The translations under genes and the position numbers were made by a program. A stretch of DNA of 64,000 bases from Pseudomonas crudilactis. Its GTDB lineage: Bacteria > Pseudomonadota > Gammaproteobacteria > Pseudomonadales > Pseudomonadaceae. Each line of letters starts with the position of its first letter. Positions within the stretch are counted from its first letter, which is position 1. The notes under the pieces were generated by a model. It worked only from the letters and a program-made list of their open reading frames with translations, was not told the origin of the DNA and ran no database searches. Below are positions 34,664 to 44,376 of the stretch, one piece after another. Location of the stretch: positions 62,001 through 126,000 of the forward strand of contig NZ_WXVV01000006.1 of NCBI RefSeq assembly GCF_013433315.1. Reading direction: 5' to 3'.

Positions 34664-36337
34664 TCAATCTTCGCGATAGCGACGCAGTTTCAGCTGCTTA
34701 CCGGCAACGCGAGTGTCCTTCAGTTTGGTCAGGAGTTTGTCCAGACCATCTTCCGGCAGCTCGACGAGGCTGAAGCTGTCACGCACCTGGATGCGACCGA
34801 TCGCTTCACGGGCCAGACCGCCTTCGTTGAGGATGGCGCCCAGCAGGTTTTTCGCAGCGATACCGTCACGCGCACCCAGCGCGGTACGGCAACGAGCACG
34901 GCCTTCGCCCAAAGGCATTGGCGCGCGACGCTCGCGGTCACCACGATCAGGACGATCACCGGTGCGCTCAGGACGGTCGCCACGCGGTGCGTTGTTCGGC
35001 ACCAGTGGACGTTCCTTCTCGATGGCAGCCAGGTTCAGCGCTTGACCGTTGGTGGCTTTGCGCAGCAGCGCAGCAGCCAGAGCACGCGGGGTGCAGCCGA
35101 TGTCTGCAGTCAGACGATCGAGCAGCTCACCATGAGTCGACTCGGCATCAGCAACCAGCGGCGACAGGCTGTTGGTCAGTTTCTTGATGCGCGCATCGAG
35201 AACGGCTTGAGCGTCCGGCAGGCGTACTTCAGCAACTTTCTGACCGGTTACACGCTCGATCACTTGCAGCATGCGGCGCTCACGTGGAGTCACCAGCAGC
35301 AGTGCACGACCTTCGCGACCGGCACGGCCGGTACGGCCGATACGGTGAACGTAGGATTCCGGATCGTACGGCATGTCGACGTTGAACACGTGAGTGATGC
35401 GCGGAACGTCCAGACCACGAGCAGCAACGTCGGTCGCGACAACGATGTCCAGACGGCCATCTTTCAGCGAGTCGATCACGCGCTCACGCTGGTTCTGGGC
35501 GATGTCACCGTTCAGCGCCGCGGCTTTGTAGCCTTTGGCGTCGAGGGCGCTGGCCAGATCCAGGGTCGCTTGCTTGGTGCGCACGAACATGATCAGAGCG
35601 TCGAAATCTTCCACTTCCAGCAAGCTGAGAACGGCCGAAGTCTTCTGGTCAGCGTGAACCAACAGGTGAGCCTGTTCGATTGCGGTAACGGTCTGGGTCT
35701 TGGTCTGGATCTTCACGTGTTGCGGATCGCGCAGGTGGCGTTCGGCAATGGCGCGGATCGACTGCGGCAGGGTAGCCGAGAACAAAACGGTCTGACGGGT
35801 CGCTGGCAGAGCCTTGAAGATGACTTCCAGGTCATCCATGAAGCCCAGTTTCAACATTTCGTCAGCTTCGTCGAGAACCAGGTGGTTCACGGTCGACAGC
35901 ACTTTTTCGTCACGACGCAGGTGGTCGCACAGACGGCCCGGAGTGGCGACAACGATCTGTGCGCCATTACGGATTGCCTTCAGTTGCGGGCCCATCGGCG
36001 CGCCGCCGTAAACGGCCACAACAGTAACGCCCGGCATTTGCTTGGCGTAGGTTTCGAAAGCGGTTGCTACTTGCAGCGCCAACTCACGAGTTGGCGCCAG
36101 GATCAGGGCTTGCGGTTCGCGCTTGGCAGGATCGATGCGGTGCAGGATAGGCAGTGCGAACGCGGCGGTTTTACCGGTACCGGTTTGCGCCTGGCCAATC
36201 ATGTCCTGGCCGGCCATGATGATCGGGATCGATTGCTGCTGAATCGCCGAAGGCTCTTCGTAGCCGGTCGCTGCGACGGCTGCAAGAATATTCGGGTTAA
36301 GATTAAAAGCGGCGAATCCGCCGGTTTCCTGGGTCAT
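34664..36337 (-). CDS. deaD: DEAD-box ATP-dependent RNA helicase DeaD/CsdA
   Basis: Cold-shock RNA helicase in ribosome assembly and mRNA decay. 557 aa. Q motif with FNLNPNILAAV and EEPSAIQQQSIP, motif I AQTGTGKT, Ia PTRELALQV, II DEAD, III SAT, V ATDVAARGLDV, VI HRIGRTGRAGR. An Arg/Asp-rich linker (about 450-480) precedes the C-terminal DbpA/CsdA RNA-binding fold ending in KLRRYRED. Start MTQETGGF at 36337 with AGAGG upstream; the open extension to 36580 is non-coding leader. A long leader is typical of cold-shock genes. Confidence 0.94.
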   Translation of the reverse strand: MTQETGGFAAFNLNPNILAAVAATGYEEPSAIQQQSIPIIMAGQDMIGQAQTGTGKTAAFALPILHRIDPAKREPQALILAPTRELALQVATAFETYAKQMPGVTVVAVYGGAPMGPQLKAIRNGAQIVVATPGRLCDHLRRDEKVLSTVNHLVLDEADEMLKLGFMDDLEVIFKALPATRQTVLFSATLPQSIRAIAERHLRDPQHVKIQTKTQTVTAIEQAHLLVHADQKTSAVLSLLEVEDFDALIMFVRTKQATLDLASALDAKGYKAAALNGDIAQNQRERVIDSLKDGRLDIVVATDVAARGLDVPRITHVFNVDMPYDPESYVHRIGRTGRAGREGRALLLVTPRERRMLQVIERVTGQKVAEVRLPDAQAVLDARIKKLTNSLSPLVADAESTHGELLDRLTADIGCTPRALAAALLRKATNGQALNLAAIEKERPLVPNNAPRGDRPERTGDRPDRGDRERRAPMPLGEGRARCRTALGARDGIAAKNLLGAILNEGGLAREAIGRIQVRDSFSLVELPEDGLDKLLTKLKDTRVAGKQLKLRRYRED

Positions 36338-36760
36338 GGGTCTGCCTCTAAGTGCATCCGCAAAGACCCATGCTCCAAAGCTGCGCATGCCGTGTTGAGA
36401 CTCAAGAGTCGCCCTGGCAGCTTTGTCGGCGGGGATTTGCGAAAACGAATGAATGAAAAAAAGAATCGTCCGGGAAGAGCCCGCAATGCGGACGTGCAGC
36501 CGAAGCTGACTTCGGGGAATTGCGCTACCTAAACGCGGCCCGGTTAAAGGCCGGCGCGCACTATACCGGATTTTGCCCAAAAAGGGAGCTTTTTTTATCG
36601 TCTGAATGCTGGTGTCACCGCTGTGTAACGGGGTTTTGCGGATAATCGCGCCAAGGTCTATTTTTCAAAGGCCCGGCCCTGCGGGCGATGACGCTTAAAC
36701 GATTCACCGACCTGCGGCATTCCGTCGCCGCACCCGCCCTTCCCGCCCGAGGATCCAGCC
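36338..36760. other. Intergenic region: deaD leader and crotonase promoter
   Basis: About 420 bases. On the minus strand a TATAGT -10-like hexamer occurs near 36560, which would give deaD a leader of more than 200 nt, as seen in cold-shock genes. No gene supported. Confidence 0.4.
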
Positions 36761-37552
36761 ATGAATCAGCCCTGCCCCGGCCGCGTCAGCCGTGAACGCC
36801 GTGGCCACGTCCACCTGATCGGTCTTGATCGAGCGGCCAAACGCAACGCTTTCGACGTCGACCTGCTCAATGAGCTGAGCCTGGCCTACGGCGAGTTCGA
36901 GGCCGACAGCGAGGCGCGGGTAGCAGTGGTGTTCGGCCATGGCGAACACTTTACCGCTGGTCTGGATCTGGTGAATGCCAGCGGCGCACTCGCTCAAGGC
37001 TGGCAGGTTCCGACCGGTGGTTGCGACCCATGGGGCGTTTTCGTCGGGCCACGGGTGAGCAAACCGGTGATTGTCGCCGCGCAGGGCTATTGCCTGACCA
37101 TTGGCATCGAGCTGATGCTGGCAGCCGATATCAACCTCTGTGCGAGCAATACCCGCTTCGCACAGATGGAAGTGCAACGTGGGATCTTTCCTTTTGGCGG
37201 CGCGACTTTACGTTTTCAGCAGATTGCCGGTTGGGGTAATGCCATGCGCTGGTTGCTGACCGGCGATGAGTTTGATGCCCACGATGCGTTGCATCTGGGG
37301 TTGGTGCAGGAAGTCATGGCCAGTGAAGATCTGTTGCCACGGGCGATTGAACTGGCCGAGCGGATTGCCCGGCAGGCGCCGTTGGGCGTGCAGGCGACAT
37401 TGATGTCGGCGCGGCAGGCTCGGTATGAAGGCGAGACAGCGGCGGCGCAGGGTTTGCCGGCGCTGGTGAAGAAGTTGCTGGCCAGTGAAGATGCCAAGGA
37501 AGGAGTGCGCTCGTTGGTGGAGCGGCGACCTGGAGTCTTCAAGGGGATCTGA
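36761..37552 (+). CDS. Crotonase/enoyl-CoA hydratase family protein
   Basis: 263 aa crotonase-fold enzyme. Substrate-binding loop region VVFGHGEHFTAGLDL, oxyanion-hole segment AAQGYCLTIGIELMLAADI, and FAQMEVQRGIFPFGGATLRF. The usual catalytic Glu pair is not clearly present at both positions, so it may be an isomerase or other crotonase. RBS is weak (GAGGATCCAGCC before the ATG). Conserved in this place beside deaD in Pseudomonas. Substrate unknown. Confidence 0.85.
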   Translation: MNQPCPGRVSRERRGHVHLIGLDRAAKRNAFDVDLLNELSLAYGEFEADSEARVAVVFGHGEHFTAGLDLVNASGALAQGWQVPTGGCDPWGVFVGPRVSKPVIVAAQGYCLTIGIELMLAADINLCASNTRFAQMEVQRGIFPFGGATLRFQQIAGWGNAMRWLLTGDEFDAHDALHLGLVQEVMASEDLLPRAIELAERIARQAPLGVQATLMSARQARYEGETAAAQGLPALVKKLLASEDAKEGVRSLVERRPGVFKGI

Positions 37553-37577
37553 AAAATTTGGCGCCTGCCATGACGCC

Positions 37578-37641
37578 ATCGCGAGCAGGCTCACTCCTAC
37601 AAGGGAACGCATTTCAATGTAGGAGTGAGCCTGCTCGCGAT
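37578..37641. repeat. REP pair, perfect 24-bp inverted repeat
   Basis: ATCGCGAGCAGGCTCACTCC... at 37578-37601 and its exact complement at 37618-37641. Lies between convergent crotonase and spermidine-synthase-like genes. Confidence 0.9.
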
Positions 37642-37663
37642 AGGGCCAGCAAGGCCAGATGCC

Positions 37664-38419
37664 TCAGGTCGCCGGGCGAATACTGTTGATCAACGACTGC
37701 AACGAATACCCCAACCGCGGCGCCAGCGCTTCGGCCCGGGCCGTCAGCGCCTGCATGTCCAGCACCTGATCGAGATCCGCCGGGACAATCAGAATCACAT
37801 TGCCCTCCTTCACCGGCAACTCCCAATAATGCCGGTGATACAGCCCGCGCAACAACGCCGCACCCAACGGCTTGCCGTCATCGGTGGCCCACTGATTGAT
37901 CACCAGCCAGCCGCCGGGATTCAGTCGCTTCTGGCAGTCGCCGAGAAAACTCCAGGCCAGATGCCCGACGCCCGGCCCGACATCGGTGTACAGGTCGACG
38001 AAAATCAGGTCCGCCGGCTCAGCAGTCGGCAGCAGTTCCAGCGCATCGCCGACGCGAATGTACAGCCGTGGATCATCATCCAGCCCAAGGTATTCGATCG
38101 CCAGACGCGGCACATCCGGGCGCAATTCAATCGCCTCGACATCTTCCAGCGGCAAAAACTTGAGGCAGGCCTGAGTCAGCGTCCCGGCACCGAGCCCGAG
38201 AAACAGCGCACTCTCCGGCCGTTCATGGCACAACGCACCGATCAGCATCGCCCGGGTGTAGTCGTACTCCAGCCAGCTCGGATCAGCGGTGAACACGCAG
38301 CTCTGCTCGATCGCATCGCCGAACTCGAGAAAGCGGTAATCGGCCACTTCCAGCACGCGAATCACGCCGAACTCATCCTGTACTTCGGCGAGCAGATGCT
38401 CGACGCGCTCCTCAGTCAT
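37664..38419 (-). CDS. Spermidine synthase-like methyltransferase-fold protein
   Basis: 251 aa. Rossmann/SAM-type core: ALFLGLGAGTLTQACLKFLP, VEAIELRPDVPRLA, VGDALELL, DLIFVDLYTDVG, GGWLVINQW. It resembles the polyamine-synthase family, but the decarboxy-SAM pocket motifs are incomplete, so true spermidine synthesis is doubtful. No speD lies next to it. Cytoplasmic. Confidence 0.8.
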   Translation of the reverse strand: MTEERVEHLLAEVQDEFGVIRVLEVADYRFLEFGDAIEQSCVFTADPSWLEYDYTRAMLIGALCHERPESALFLGLGAGTLTQACLKFLPLEDVEAIELRPDVPRLAIEYLGLDDDPRLYIRVGDALELLPTAEPADLIFVDLYTDVGPGVGHLAWSFLGDCQKRLNPGGWLVINQWATDDGKPLGAALLRGLYHRHYWELPVKEGNVILIVPADLDQVLDMQALTARAEALAPRLGYSLQSLINSIRPAT

Positions 38420-38572
38420 TTCGTCTCCTGATGGTCACCGGGCGCGGTGACGCGATGGCACCGCTGTGGCGCCGTGGCAAAGCGGCGATTGTCGGTGATG
38501 GGGTGGGAGCAGGTCACGCACTAATTGCTGCTACCATGGGCTTCCCGTGCGTAGAACCAATTAGAGACCGTG

Positions 38573-39919
38573 ATGAGCCAACCGTGGAGCCCTGACAGCT
38601 GGCGCGCCCTGCCGATCCAGCAACAACCCCAATATCCTGACGCTGCGCATCTGCACCAGGTCGAGCAGACGCTGGCCAGCTATCCGCCACTGGTGTTTGC
38701 CGGCGAAGCGCGCGAGCTGCGTCGTCAGTTTGCCGAGGTCACGCATGGCCGGGCATTCCTGCTGCAGGGCGGCGATTGCGCGGAAAGCTTCGCCGAGTTC
38801 TCCGCGGCGAAGATTCGCGACACCTTTAAAGTGTTGCTGCAAATGGCGATCGTCATGACCTTCGCCGCCGGTTGCCCGGTGGTCAAGGTCGGGCGCATGG
38901 CCGGTCAGTTCGCCAAACCGCGTTCGGCCAACGACGAGACCATCGACGGCGTGACCCTGCCGGCCTACCGTGGCGACATCGTCAACGGCATCGGCTTCGA
39001 CGAAAAAAGCCGCGTGCCGGATCCGGAACGTCTGCTGCAGTCCTACCACCAGTCCACCGCGACCCTGAACCTGCTGCGTGCCTTTGCTCAGGGCGGTTTT
39101 GCCGACCTGCATCAGGTGCACAAGTGGAACCTCGACTTCATCGCCAACTCGGCGCTGGCCGAGAAGTACAGCCACCTCGCCGACCGCATTGATGAAACCC
39201 TGGCGTTCATGCGCGCCTGTGGCATGGACAGCTCGCCGCAACTGCGCGAAACCAGTTTCTTCACCGCCCACGAAGCGCTGCTGCTGAACTACGAAGAAGC
39301 CTTCGTGCGCCGCGACAGCCTGACCAACGATTACTACGATTGCTCGGCACACATGCTGTGGATCGGCGACCGCACCCGTCAGCTCGACGGCGCGCATGTC
39401 GAATTCCTGCGTGGTGTAAACAATCCGATCGGCGTGAAAGTCGGCCCGAGCATGAACCCGGAGGATCTGATCCGCCTGATCGACGTGCTCAACCCGGACA
39501 ACGATCCGGGGCGCCTCAATCTGATCGCGCGGATGGGTGCGAACAAGGTCGGCGATCACTTGCCGGCGCTGATTCGCGCGGTGCAGCGTGAAGGCAAACA
39601 GGTGCTGTGGAGTTCCGACCCGATGCACGGCAACACCATCAAGGCCAGCAGCGGTTACAAGACCCGCGACTTTGCGCAGATCCTCGGTGAGGTTAAACAG
39701 TTCTTCCAGGTGCACGAAGCCGAAGGCAGTTACGCGGGCGGCATTCACATCGAGATGACCGGGCAGAATGTCACCGAGTGCATTGGTGGCGCGCGGCCGA
39801 TTACTGAAGATGGCTTGTCGGATCGCTATCACACCCATTGTGATCCACGGATGAATGCTGATCAGTCGCTGGAATTGGCGTTCTTGATTGCCGAAACCCT
39901 CAAGCAGGTTCGCCGCTAG
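38573..39919 (+). CDS. 3-deoxy-7-phosphoheptulonate synthase, class II (plant type)
   Basis: First enzyme of the shikimate pathway: PEP plus erythrose-4-phosphate to DAHP. 448 aa. Class II signatures: [77 protein letters not shown] and [22 protein letters not shown] 38573 follows an adjacent GTG; either may start. A class I isozyme is encoded at 54412. The short form lacks phenazine neighbours, so this is likely the housekeeping or Trp-linked isozyme (inference). Confidence 0.93.
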   Translation: MSQPWSPDSWRALPIQQQPQYPDAAHLHQVEQTLASYPPLVFAGEARELRRQFAEVTHGRAFLLQGGDCAESFAEFSAAKIRDTFKVLLQMAIVMTFAAGCPVVKVGRMAGQFAKPRSANDETIDGVTLPAYRGDIVNGIGFDEKSRVPDPERLLQSYHQSTATLNLLRAFAQGGFADLHQVHKWNLDFIANSALAEKYSHLADRIDETLAFMRACGMDSSPQLRETSFFTAHEALLLNYEEAFVRRDSLTNDYYDCSAHMLWIGDRTRQLDGAHVEFLRGVNNPIGVKVGPSMNPEDLIRLIDVLNPDNDPGRLNLIARMGANKVGDHLPALIRAVQREGKQVLWSSDPMHGNTIKASSGYKTRDFAQILGEVKQFFQVHEAEGSYAGGIHIEMTGQNVTECIGGARPITEDGLSDRYHTHCDPRMNADQSLELAFLIAETLKQVRR

Positions 39920-39932
39920 ACTGCGTCGCCTC

Positions 39933-40009
39933 TTTCGCGAGCAAGCTCGCTCCCACACTGGACCAGTGTCGTACACACGACCCATGTGGGAGCGAGCTTG
40001 CTCGCGAAA
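39933..40009. repeat. REP pair
   Basis: TTTCGCGAGCAAGCTCGCTC... (39933-39957) and exact complement at 39985-40009, spacer 27 bases. Between convergent genes. Confidence 0.9.
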
Positions 40010-40017
40010 AGGCCGGC

Positions 40018-41244
40018 TCAGACACCGCCAATCTCTGCCAATGCCACCCGCAACCGCGCCGCACTCTCTCGCGGACAATTCAACTGCACCCGCGCCAGCC
40101 CCAACCAATCCGCCATCTGCCGCAAGTTCAGCGCCAGCGCCAACATCCCCTCCTCATCCAGCCCCGGCTCTTCCTCGTGCACCGCATGCACCGCCAACTG
40201 TCCCGCCGCCCGCTCGGAGCGAAGATCAACCCGCGCGGCAATCCGCTCGTTGTGCAGAAACGGCAACACGTAATAGCCGTAGACCCGCTTGTCCTGCGGC
40301 GTATAAATCTCCAGCCGATAGCGAAAATCGAACAAGCGCTCAGTCCGGCTGCGCTCCCAGATCAACGAATCAAACGGCGACAACAACGCACTGGCCACGA
40401 CCTTGCGCGGGACTTTCGGCTCCGGCAGGCAATAGGCGATTTGCCGCCAACCGGCGACCTCGCACCTCTGCAACTGCCCCGCCTCGACCAGTTCCGCCAG
40501 ACGTGGGCGCGCATCCGCCGGGTTCAGGCGAAAGTAATCACGCAGGTCTTTTTCAGTGCCAACGCCCAGCGCCTGTACCGCATGCAACAACAGCCCGCGC
40601 TGCGCTTCGTCTTCATCAGGCAACGCCTGTTGCAGGATCGAAGATGGAATCACCCGCTCCGGCAAATCATACAAACGCTCAAAACCACGACGCCCCGCCA
40701 CCGTGACTTCACCGGCGGCGAACAACCACTCCAGCGCATGCTTTTCCGCGCTCCAGTCCCACCATGGCCCGGCCTTGTCTTCGCGGGTCGACAGACTGCC
40801 GGCGCCCAACGCGCCCTGCTGTTCAACCGAACTCAACACCCGGCGAACCACGTCCTGCTGCTCGCGACCGAATTTCGCCAGTTGCTGATAGATATCCTCG
40901 CCACGCCTGGCGCGCTGCATGCGCCACGCCATCAGCGGATACATCGACAGCGGCAGCAACGACGCTTCATGCCCCCAGTATTCGAACAGCGTGCGACGTC
41001 GCCCCGAACTCCAGGCAGCCTGGTCGAGCAAATCAGCAGAGTAGGCACCGAGACGGGAAAACAGCGGCAGGTAGTGCGAGCGCACCACGGCATTGACGGA
41101 GTCGATTTGCAGCAGACCCAGCCGTTCGATCAGCCGGTTGACGTGCGCGGCTCTGACAGTCGGCGGCTGGCGCCCGTTGAAGCCTTGGGCAGCCAGCGCC
41201 AGTCGTCGCGCCTGTTTGAGGGAAAAGGCCAGAGTCGCGGGCAT
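40018..41244 (-). CDS. YcaQ-like winged-helix DNA glycosylase (interstrand crosslink repair family)
   Basis: 408 aa member of the HTH_42/AlkX-YcaQ family, which unhooks DNA interstrand crosslinks and alkylated bases. The family catalytic QxD motif is visible as LLQIDSVN, followed by RSHYLPLFSRLG and FEYWGHEASLLPL. The C-terminal half has SPFDSLIWERSRTERLFDF and GYYVLPFL. Start ATG 41244 with AAGGAG seven bases upstream; ATG 41250 is too close to the site. Enzymatic activity is inferred from the family. Confidence 0.85.
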   Translation of the reverse strand: MPATLAFSLKQARRLALAAQGFNGRQPPTVRAAHVNRLIERLGLLQIDSVNAVVRSHYLPLFSRLGAYSADLLDQAAWSSGRRRTLFEYWGHEASLLPLSMYPLMAWRMQRARRGEDIYQQLAKFGREQQDVVRRVLSSVEQQGALGAGSLSTREDKAGPWWDWSAEKHALEWLFAAGEVTVAGRRGFERLYDLPERVIPSSILQQALPDEDEAQRGLLLHAVQALGVGTEKDLRDYFRLNPADARPRLAELVEAGQLQRCEVAGWRQIAYCLPEPKVPRKVVASALLSPFDSLIWERSRTERLFDFRYRLEIYTPQDKRVYGYYVLPFLHNERIAARVDLRSERAAGQLAVHAVHEEEPGLDEEGMLALALNLRQMADWLGLARVQLNCPRESAARLRVALAEIGGV

Positions 41245-41324
41245 GAGCATCTCCTTGTCTGCTCGCAACCTACCTCACTGGAAGTTGGTTTGTGTAGGGC
41301 TCTGCTCATCATTTATGCGGCGGG

Positions 41325-41546
41325 TCATTTATGCATCGGGTCATCCCAGAACGGCCGCACGGCTTCGTGTTCAACGTCGGCACGACTGACCCCGATGTCC
41401 TTCAACGCTTCGTCGCTCAGACTGGCGAGCAACTCACGTTCACGGTGCAGTTCGTACCAGCGGCTAAACTTGTGCAGCAGGTCGGAAACGATATGGCCGT
41501 GGCCGGAAAATTTTGCTTCGTCTACATACTCTCTTTGACCTTTCAT
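41325..41546 (-). CDS. DUF1127 domain small protein
   Basis: 73 aa. C-terminal DUF1127 motif: RERELLASLSDEALKDIGVS followed by RADVEHEA and RPFW. Arg-rich N-terminal helix. DUF1127 proteins in other bacteria bind RNA or affect phosphate and stress responses. It is divergent from the LysR gene at 41643, which may control it (inference). Confidence 0.88.
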   Translation of the reverse strand: MKGQREYVDEAKFSGHGHIVSDLLHKFSRWYELHRERELLASLSDEALKDIGVSRADVEHEAVRPFWDDPMHK

Positions 41547-41642
41547 CGTGTTGCCTCCTTTGTGGATGGCTCAAGTCTCGCGCCAGCGCTAAGATCAATC
41601 CAACGAATGTTTCTGATGGCATGCATCACGGAGATTCATCAA

Positions 41643-42497
41643 TTGTCGGCCTACCCCAGTATCGATACCGATGTACTGCGCACCTTTGTCGCCATCGCTG
41701 ATCAGGGCGGGTTTACCCGTGCCGGCGAAATGGTCAACCGCACGCAATCGGCGGTGAGCATGCAGATGAAGCGTCTGGAAGAAGACGTGTTGCAGCGGCA
41801 ATTGTTCGAGCGCGACGGACGCCAGGTGCGCCTGACCGCCGAGGGCCAGGTGTTGCTCGGTTACGCGCGGCGCATCCTCAAGTTGCACAGCGAAGTGTTC
41901 AACACCTTGCGCGAGCCGCACATGGTCGGCACGGTACGCATCGGTACGCCGGACGATTACGTGATGAGGTTTCTACCGGGGATCCTCTCGCGGTTCGCGC
42001 AGTTCTATCCGTTGATCCAGATCGAAGTGCATTGCGAGTCGACCAAACAACTGCTGCAGCGCACCGACCTGGATTTGTCGATTGTCACCCGCGAACCGGG
42101 CAACGAGATCGGCCAACTACTGCGCAAGGAGCGTTTCGTCTGGGCCGAAGCGCAGAATTTCAGTGCCCACGAGCAAACGCCGCTGCCGCTGGCGATGTTC
42201 AACAGTGATTGTTTCTGCCGCTTGTGGGCGTGCAATGCGCTGGACGCGATGGGCCGCGATTACCGCATTGCCTACAACAGCACCAGTTTGTCGGCGCTGA
42301 TGGCCGTGGTCAGCGCGGGTCTGGCGATCACCGCGCAACTGGAAAGCCTGATCACCCCGGACATGCGCATCCTCGGCGCCGCCGAAGATCTGCCGCTGTT
42401 GCCCGAGGCCAGCATCATGCTGATCCGCAACCTGAACAATCCGTCGCCGATCACCGAGTGCCTGGCCGAGCATATCGTCGAAGGTTTTAAACTTTAA
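41643..42497 (+). CDS. LysR-family transcriptional regulator
   Basis: 284 aa. N-terminal helix-turn-helix: IDTDVLRTFVAIADQGGFTR, RTQSAVSMQMKRLEED, LFERDGRQVRLT. C-terminal effector domain from about residue 90 (VGTVRIGTPDDYV). A TTG start at 41643 is used because CGGAG lies nine bases upstream; ATGs at 41607 and 41616 are alternatives. The open frame back to 41331 is antisense to DUF1127 and not coding. Divergent from DUF1127 and convergent with the TauE gene. Ligand unknown. Confidence 0.85.
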   Translation: MSAYPSIDTDVLRTFVAIADQGGFTRAGEMVNRTQSAVSMQMKRLEEDVLQRQLFERDGRQVRLTAEGQVLLGYARRILKLHSEVFNTLREPHMVGTVRIGTPDDYVMRFLPGILSRFAQFYPLIQIEVHCESTKQLLQRTDLDLSIVTREPGNEIGQLLRKERFVWAEAQNFSAHEQTPLPLAMFNSDCFCRLWACNALDAMGRDYRIAYNSTSLSALMAVVSAGLAITAQLESLITPDMRILGAAEDLPLLPEASIMLIRNLNNPSPITECLAEHIVEGFKL

Positions 42498-43233
42498 ACG
42501 CGAGCATCACCGCACACAGCACCAGGAAACCGCAGAACAGCCCGCGCAGAAGTTTTTCCGGCATGGCGTGGGCAACTTTCACCCCCCAACTGATGCTCGC
42601 CAGACCGCCGATGGCCAGCGGCAGGCCGATCATCCAGTCCACTTCGTGATGTACCGCGTAGGTCACCAGGGTCACGCCGGTGCTTGGCAACGCCAGCGCC
42701 AGCGACAAGCCCTGAGCGACCACTTGCGTGGTGCCGAAGAGGCTGGTCAGCACCGGCGTTGCCACCACAGCACCGCCGACACCGAACAAGCCGCCCATGG
42801 TTCCGGACGCCGCACCGAGAACGCCGAGCCAAGGCCAGGAATAGCGCATCTCGGAGGTCGCAGCGGGTTGCTTGCCGAACATCTTCAGCAGGTTGTACGC
42901 CGAGAGCACCACCAGGAAAGCGACAAAACCGATGCGCATGGTTTGCGCATCGATACCCACCGCCCAGATCGAACCGATCCACGCAAAGCAAAAACCCATC
43001 AGCGCCAAGGGCAGCGCATGCCGCAGTTCGATGCGATTGCGCTGGTGATAGCGCCACAGCGCCAGCATCACGTTCGGCACCACCATGACCAGCGCCGTGC
43101 CTTGGGCAATCTGCTGATCGAGGCCGAACCACACACCGAGCAACGGGATAGCAATCAAGCCGCCGCCGATGCCGAAAATGCCGCCAAGTGTGCCAAGGGC
43201 GGCGCCGAACAGCAGGTACAACAAAAACTCCAT
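42487..43233 (-). CDS. Sulfite exporter TauE/SafE family membrane protein
   Basis: 248 aa with about eight hydrophobic helices. The two-fold repeat typical of TauE is visible: GTLGGIFGIGGGLIAIPLL near the N-terminus and GTMGGLFGVGGAVVATPVL in the second half. Exports sulfite or organosulfonates, or takes up related anions, in characterised members. ATG 43233 follows an adjacent GTG. The 3' end overlaps the LysR gene by 11 bases. Confidence 0.9.
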   Translation of the reverse strand: MEFLLYLLFGAALGTLGGIFGIGGGLIAIPLLGVWFGLDQQIAQGTALVMVVPNVMLALWRYHQRNRIELRHALPLALMGFCFAWIGSIWAVGIDAQTMRIGFVAFLVVLSAYNLLKMFGKQPAATSEMRYSWPWLGVLGAASGTMGGLFGVGGAVVATPVLTSLFGTTQVVAQGLSLALALPSTGVTLVTYAVHHEVDWMIGLPLAIGGLASISWGVKVAHAMPEKLLRGLFCGFLVLCAVMLAFKV

Positions 43234-43346
43234 CACAGCTCAATTCCTCTTACGTCAGGCGATTCATCCTACGCAGTCGTGGCTGGCGGGGAAACGCACA
43301 GCAACGCACAATGGCTATGCCGATTTCGCACAGGCGTTTGCTGACC

Positions 43347-44303
43347 ATGAATCCCAATCAATTGACCGACCAACTCGGGTTGTTTCTCGATGTACTGGAG
43401 AGTGGCAGTTTTTCCGCCGCTTCGCGTCGTCATCCACTGACTCCTTCGGCCGTCGCCCGACGGATCGACAGCCTGGAAAGCGCCGTTGGCAGCCAGTTGT
43501 TTGTCCGTAGCACCCATGCCGTGCGCGCAACGCCGGCAGGCCTGGCGTTTGCCGAACGCGCGCGACGGATTGTTGCCGAGTTGCAACTGGCCCGCGCAGA
43601 AGCGGTGTCCCTGAGCAGTACGCCCGAAGGCTTGATCCGCATCGATGCCCCCGCCGCTTTCGGGCGAAGGCATCTGGCGCCGGTGATCGCTGACTTTCTC
43701 GTTCTGTATCCGGGACTGGATGTGCAACTGCACCTGATCGACAGCTTCGTCGACATGGGCGGTTCGAACCTGGGCAAAGTCGATCTGGTGCTGCGCGCCG
43801 GACAAATGGCTGATACCCGATTGGTGGCCACACCCTTGGCGAGCATGGTGCGTATTGCCTGCGCCAGTCCTGACTACCTCAAGCGCCGTGGTGTGCCTGG
43901 CAGTCCGGCGCAACTGAGCGAGCATGACGGCCTCGACTGGGACGGCCTCGCACCGCCCTTCGCCTGGCGCTTCGAGCAGGACGGGCAGATGCAATTGCAC
44001 CGCCCGGCGCGCATCCGCATGAGCGCCAACAATGCCGAGGCGCTGGTCTGCGGAGCCTTGGCTGGCTTGGGCATCGCGCATCTGCCGACATGGCTGGCCA
44101 GTGAGTACCTGCTGCGCGGCGAACTGCTGCCGTTGTTCTGCGAAAACGGCCTGCCAAGCCCGGAGTCCACTGGCATTTACGCGCTGCGCATGGAACAGCA
44201 AACCCATTCGCGCAGCCGTTTGCTCCTCGAATACCTGAAGACCCGATTCAGTCCCGTGCCGCCATGGGATCTGGCGCTACAGCGAGATCTGGGCCGGCAC
44301 TAG
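43347..44303 (+). CDS. LysR-family transcriptional regulator
   Basis: 318 aa. DNA-binding domain 1-65: LFLDVLESGSFSAASRRHPL, TPSAVARRIDSLESAVG, LFVRSTHAVRATPAG. Effector domain from about 90 (GLIRIDAPAAFGRRHLAP). Divergent from the TauE exporter gene, a common arrangement in which the regulator controls the exporter (inference). Ribosome site is poor for both ATG 43347 and ATG 43311, so the start is tentative. Confidence 0.87.
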   Translation: MNPNQLTDQLGLFLDVLESGSFSAASRRHPLTPSAVARRIDSLESAVGSQLFVRSTHAVRATPAGLAFAERARRIVAELQLARAEAVSLSSTPEGLIRIDAPAAFGRRHLAPVIADFLVLYPGLDVQLHLIDSFVDMGGSNLGKVDLVLRAGQMADTRLVATPLASMVRIACASPDYLKRRGVPGSPAQLSEHDGLDWDGLAPPFAWRFEQDGQMQLHRPARIRMSANNAEALVCGALAGLGIAHLPTWLASEYLLRGELLPLFCENGLPSPESTGIYALRMEQQTHSRSRLLLEYLKTRFSPVPPWDLALQRDLGRH

Positions 44304-44376
44304 CGCTGGAAAATTATCTGGCGCATTAAAGATTCGAGCGCTAGATTCATGACCATTACCGAACAAGGCTTTTGAC

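Noticed and set aside
35042-36532. 496-aa plus-strand open frame
   Set aside because: Antisense to deaD, which shows all DEAD-box motifs.
36338-36580. N-terminal extension of deaD
   Set aside because: Residues have no family similarity and ATG 36337 has the ribosome site; this stretch is leader.
37664-38419. True spermidine synthase
   Set aside because: Fold is right but the decarboxy-SAM and putrescine pocket motifs are incomplete; left as spermidine-synthase-like.
38561-40108. 515-aa minus-strand open frame
   Set aside because: Antisense to class II DAHP synthase.
41331-41642. N-terminal extension of the LysR gene
   Set aside because: Antisense to the DUF1127 gene; the LysR domain begins after 41643.
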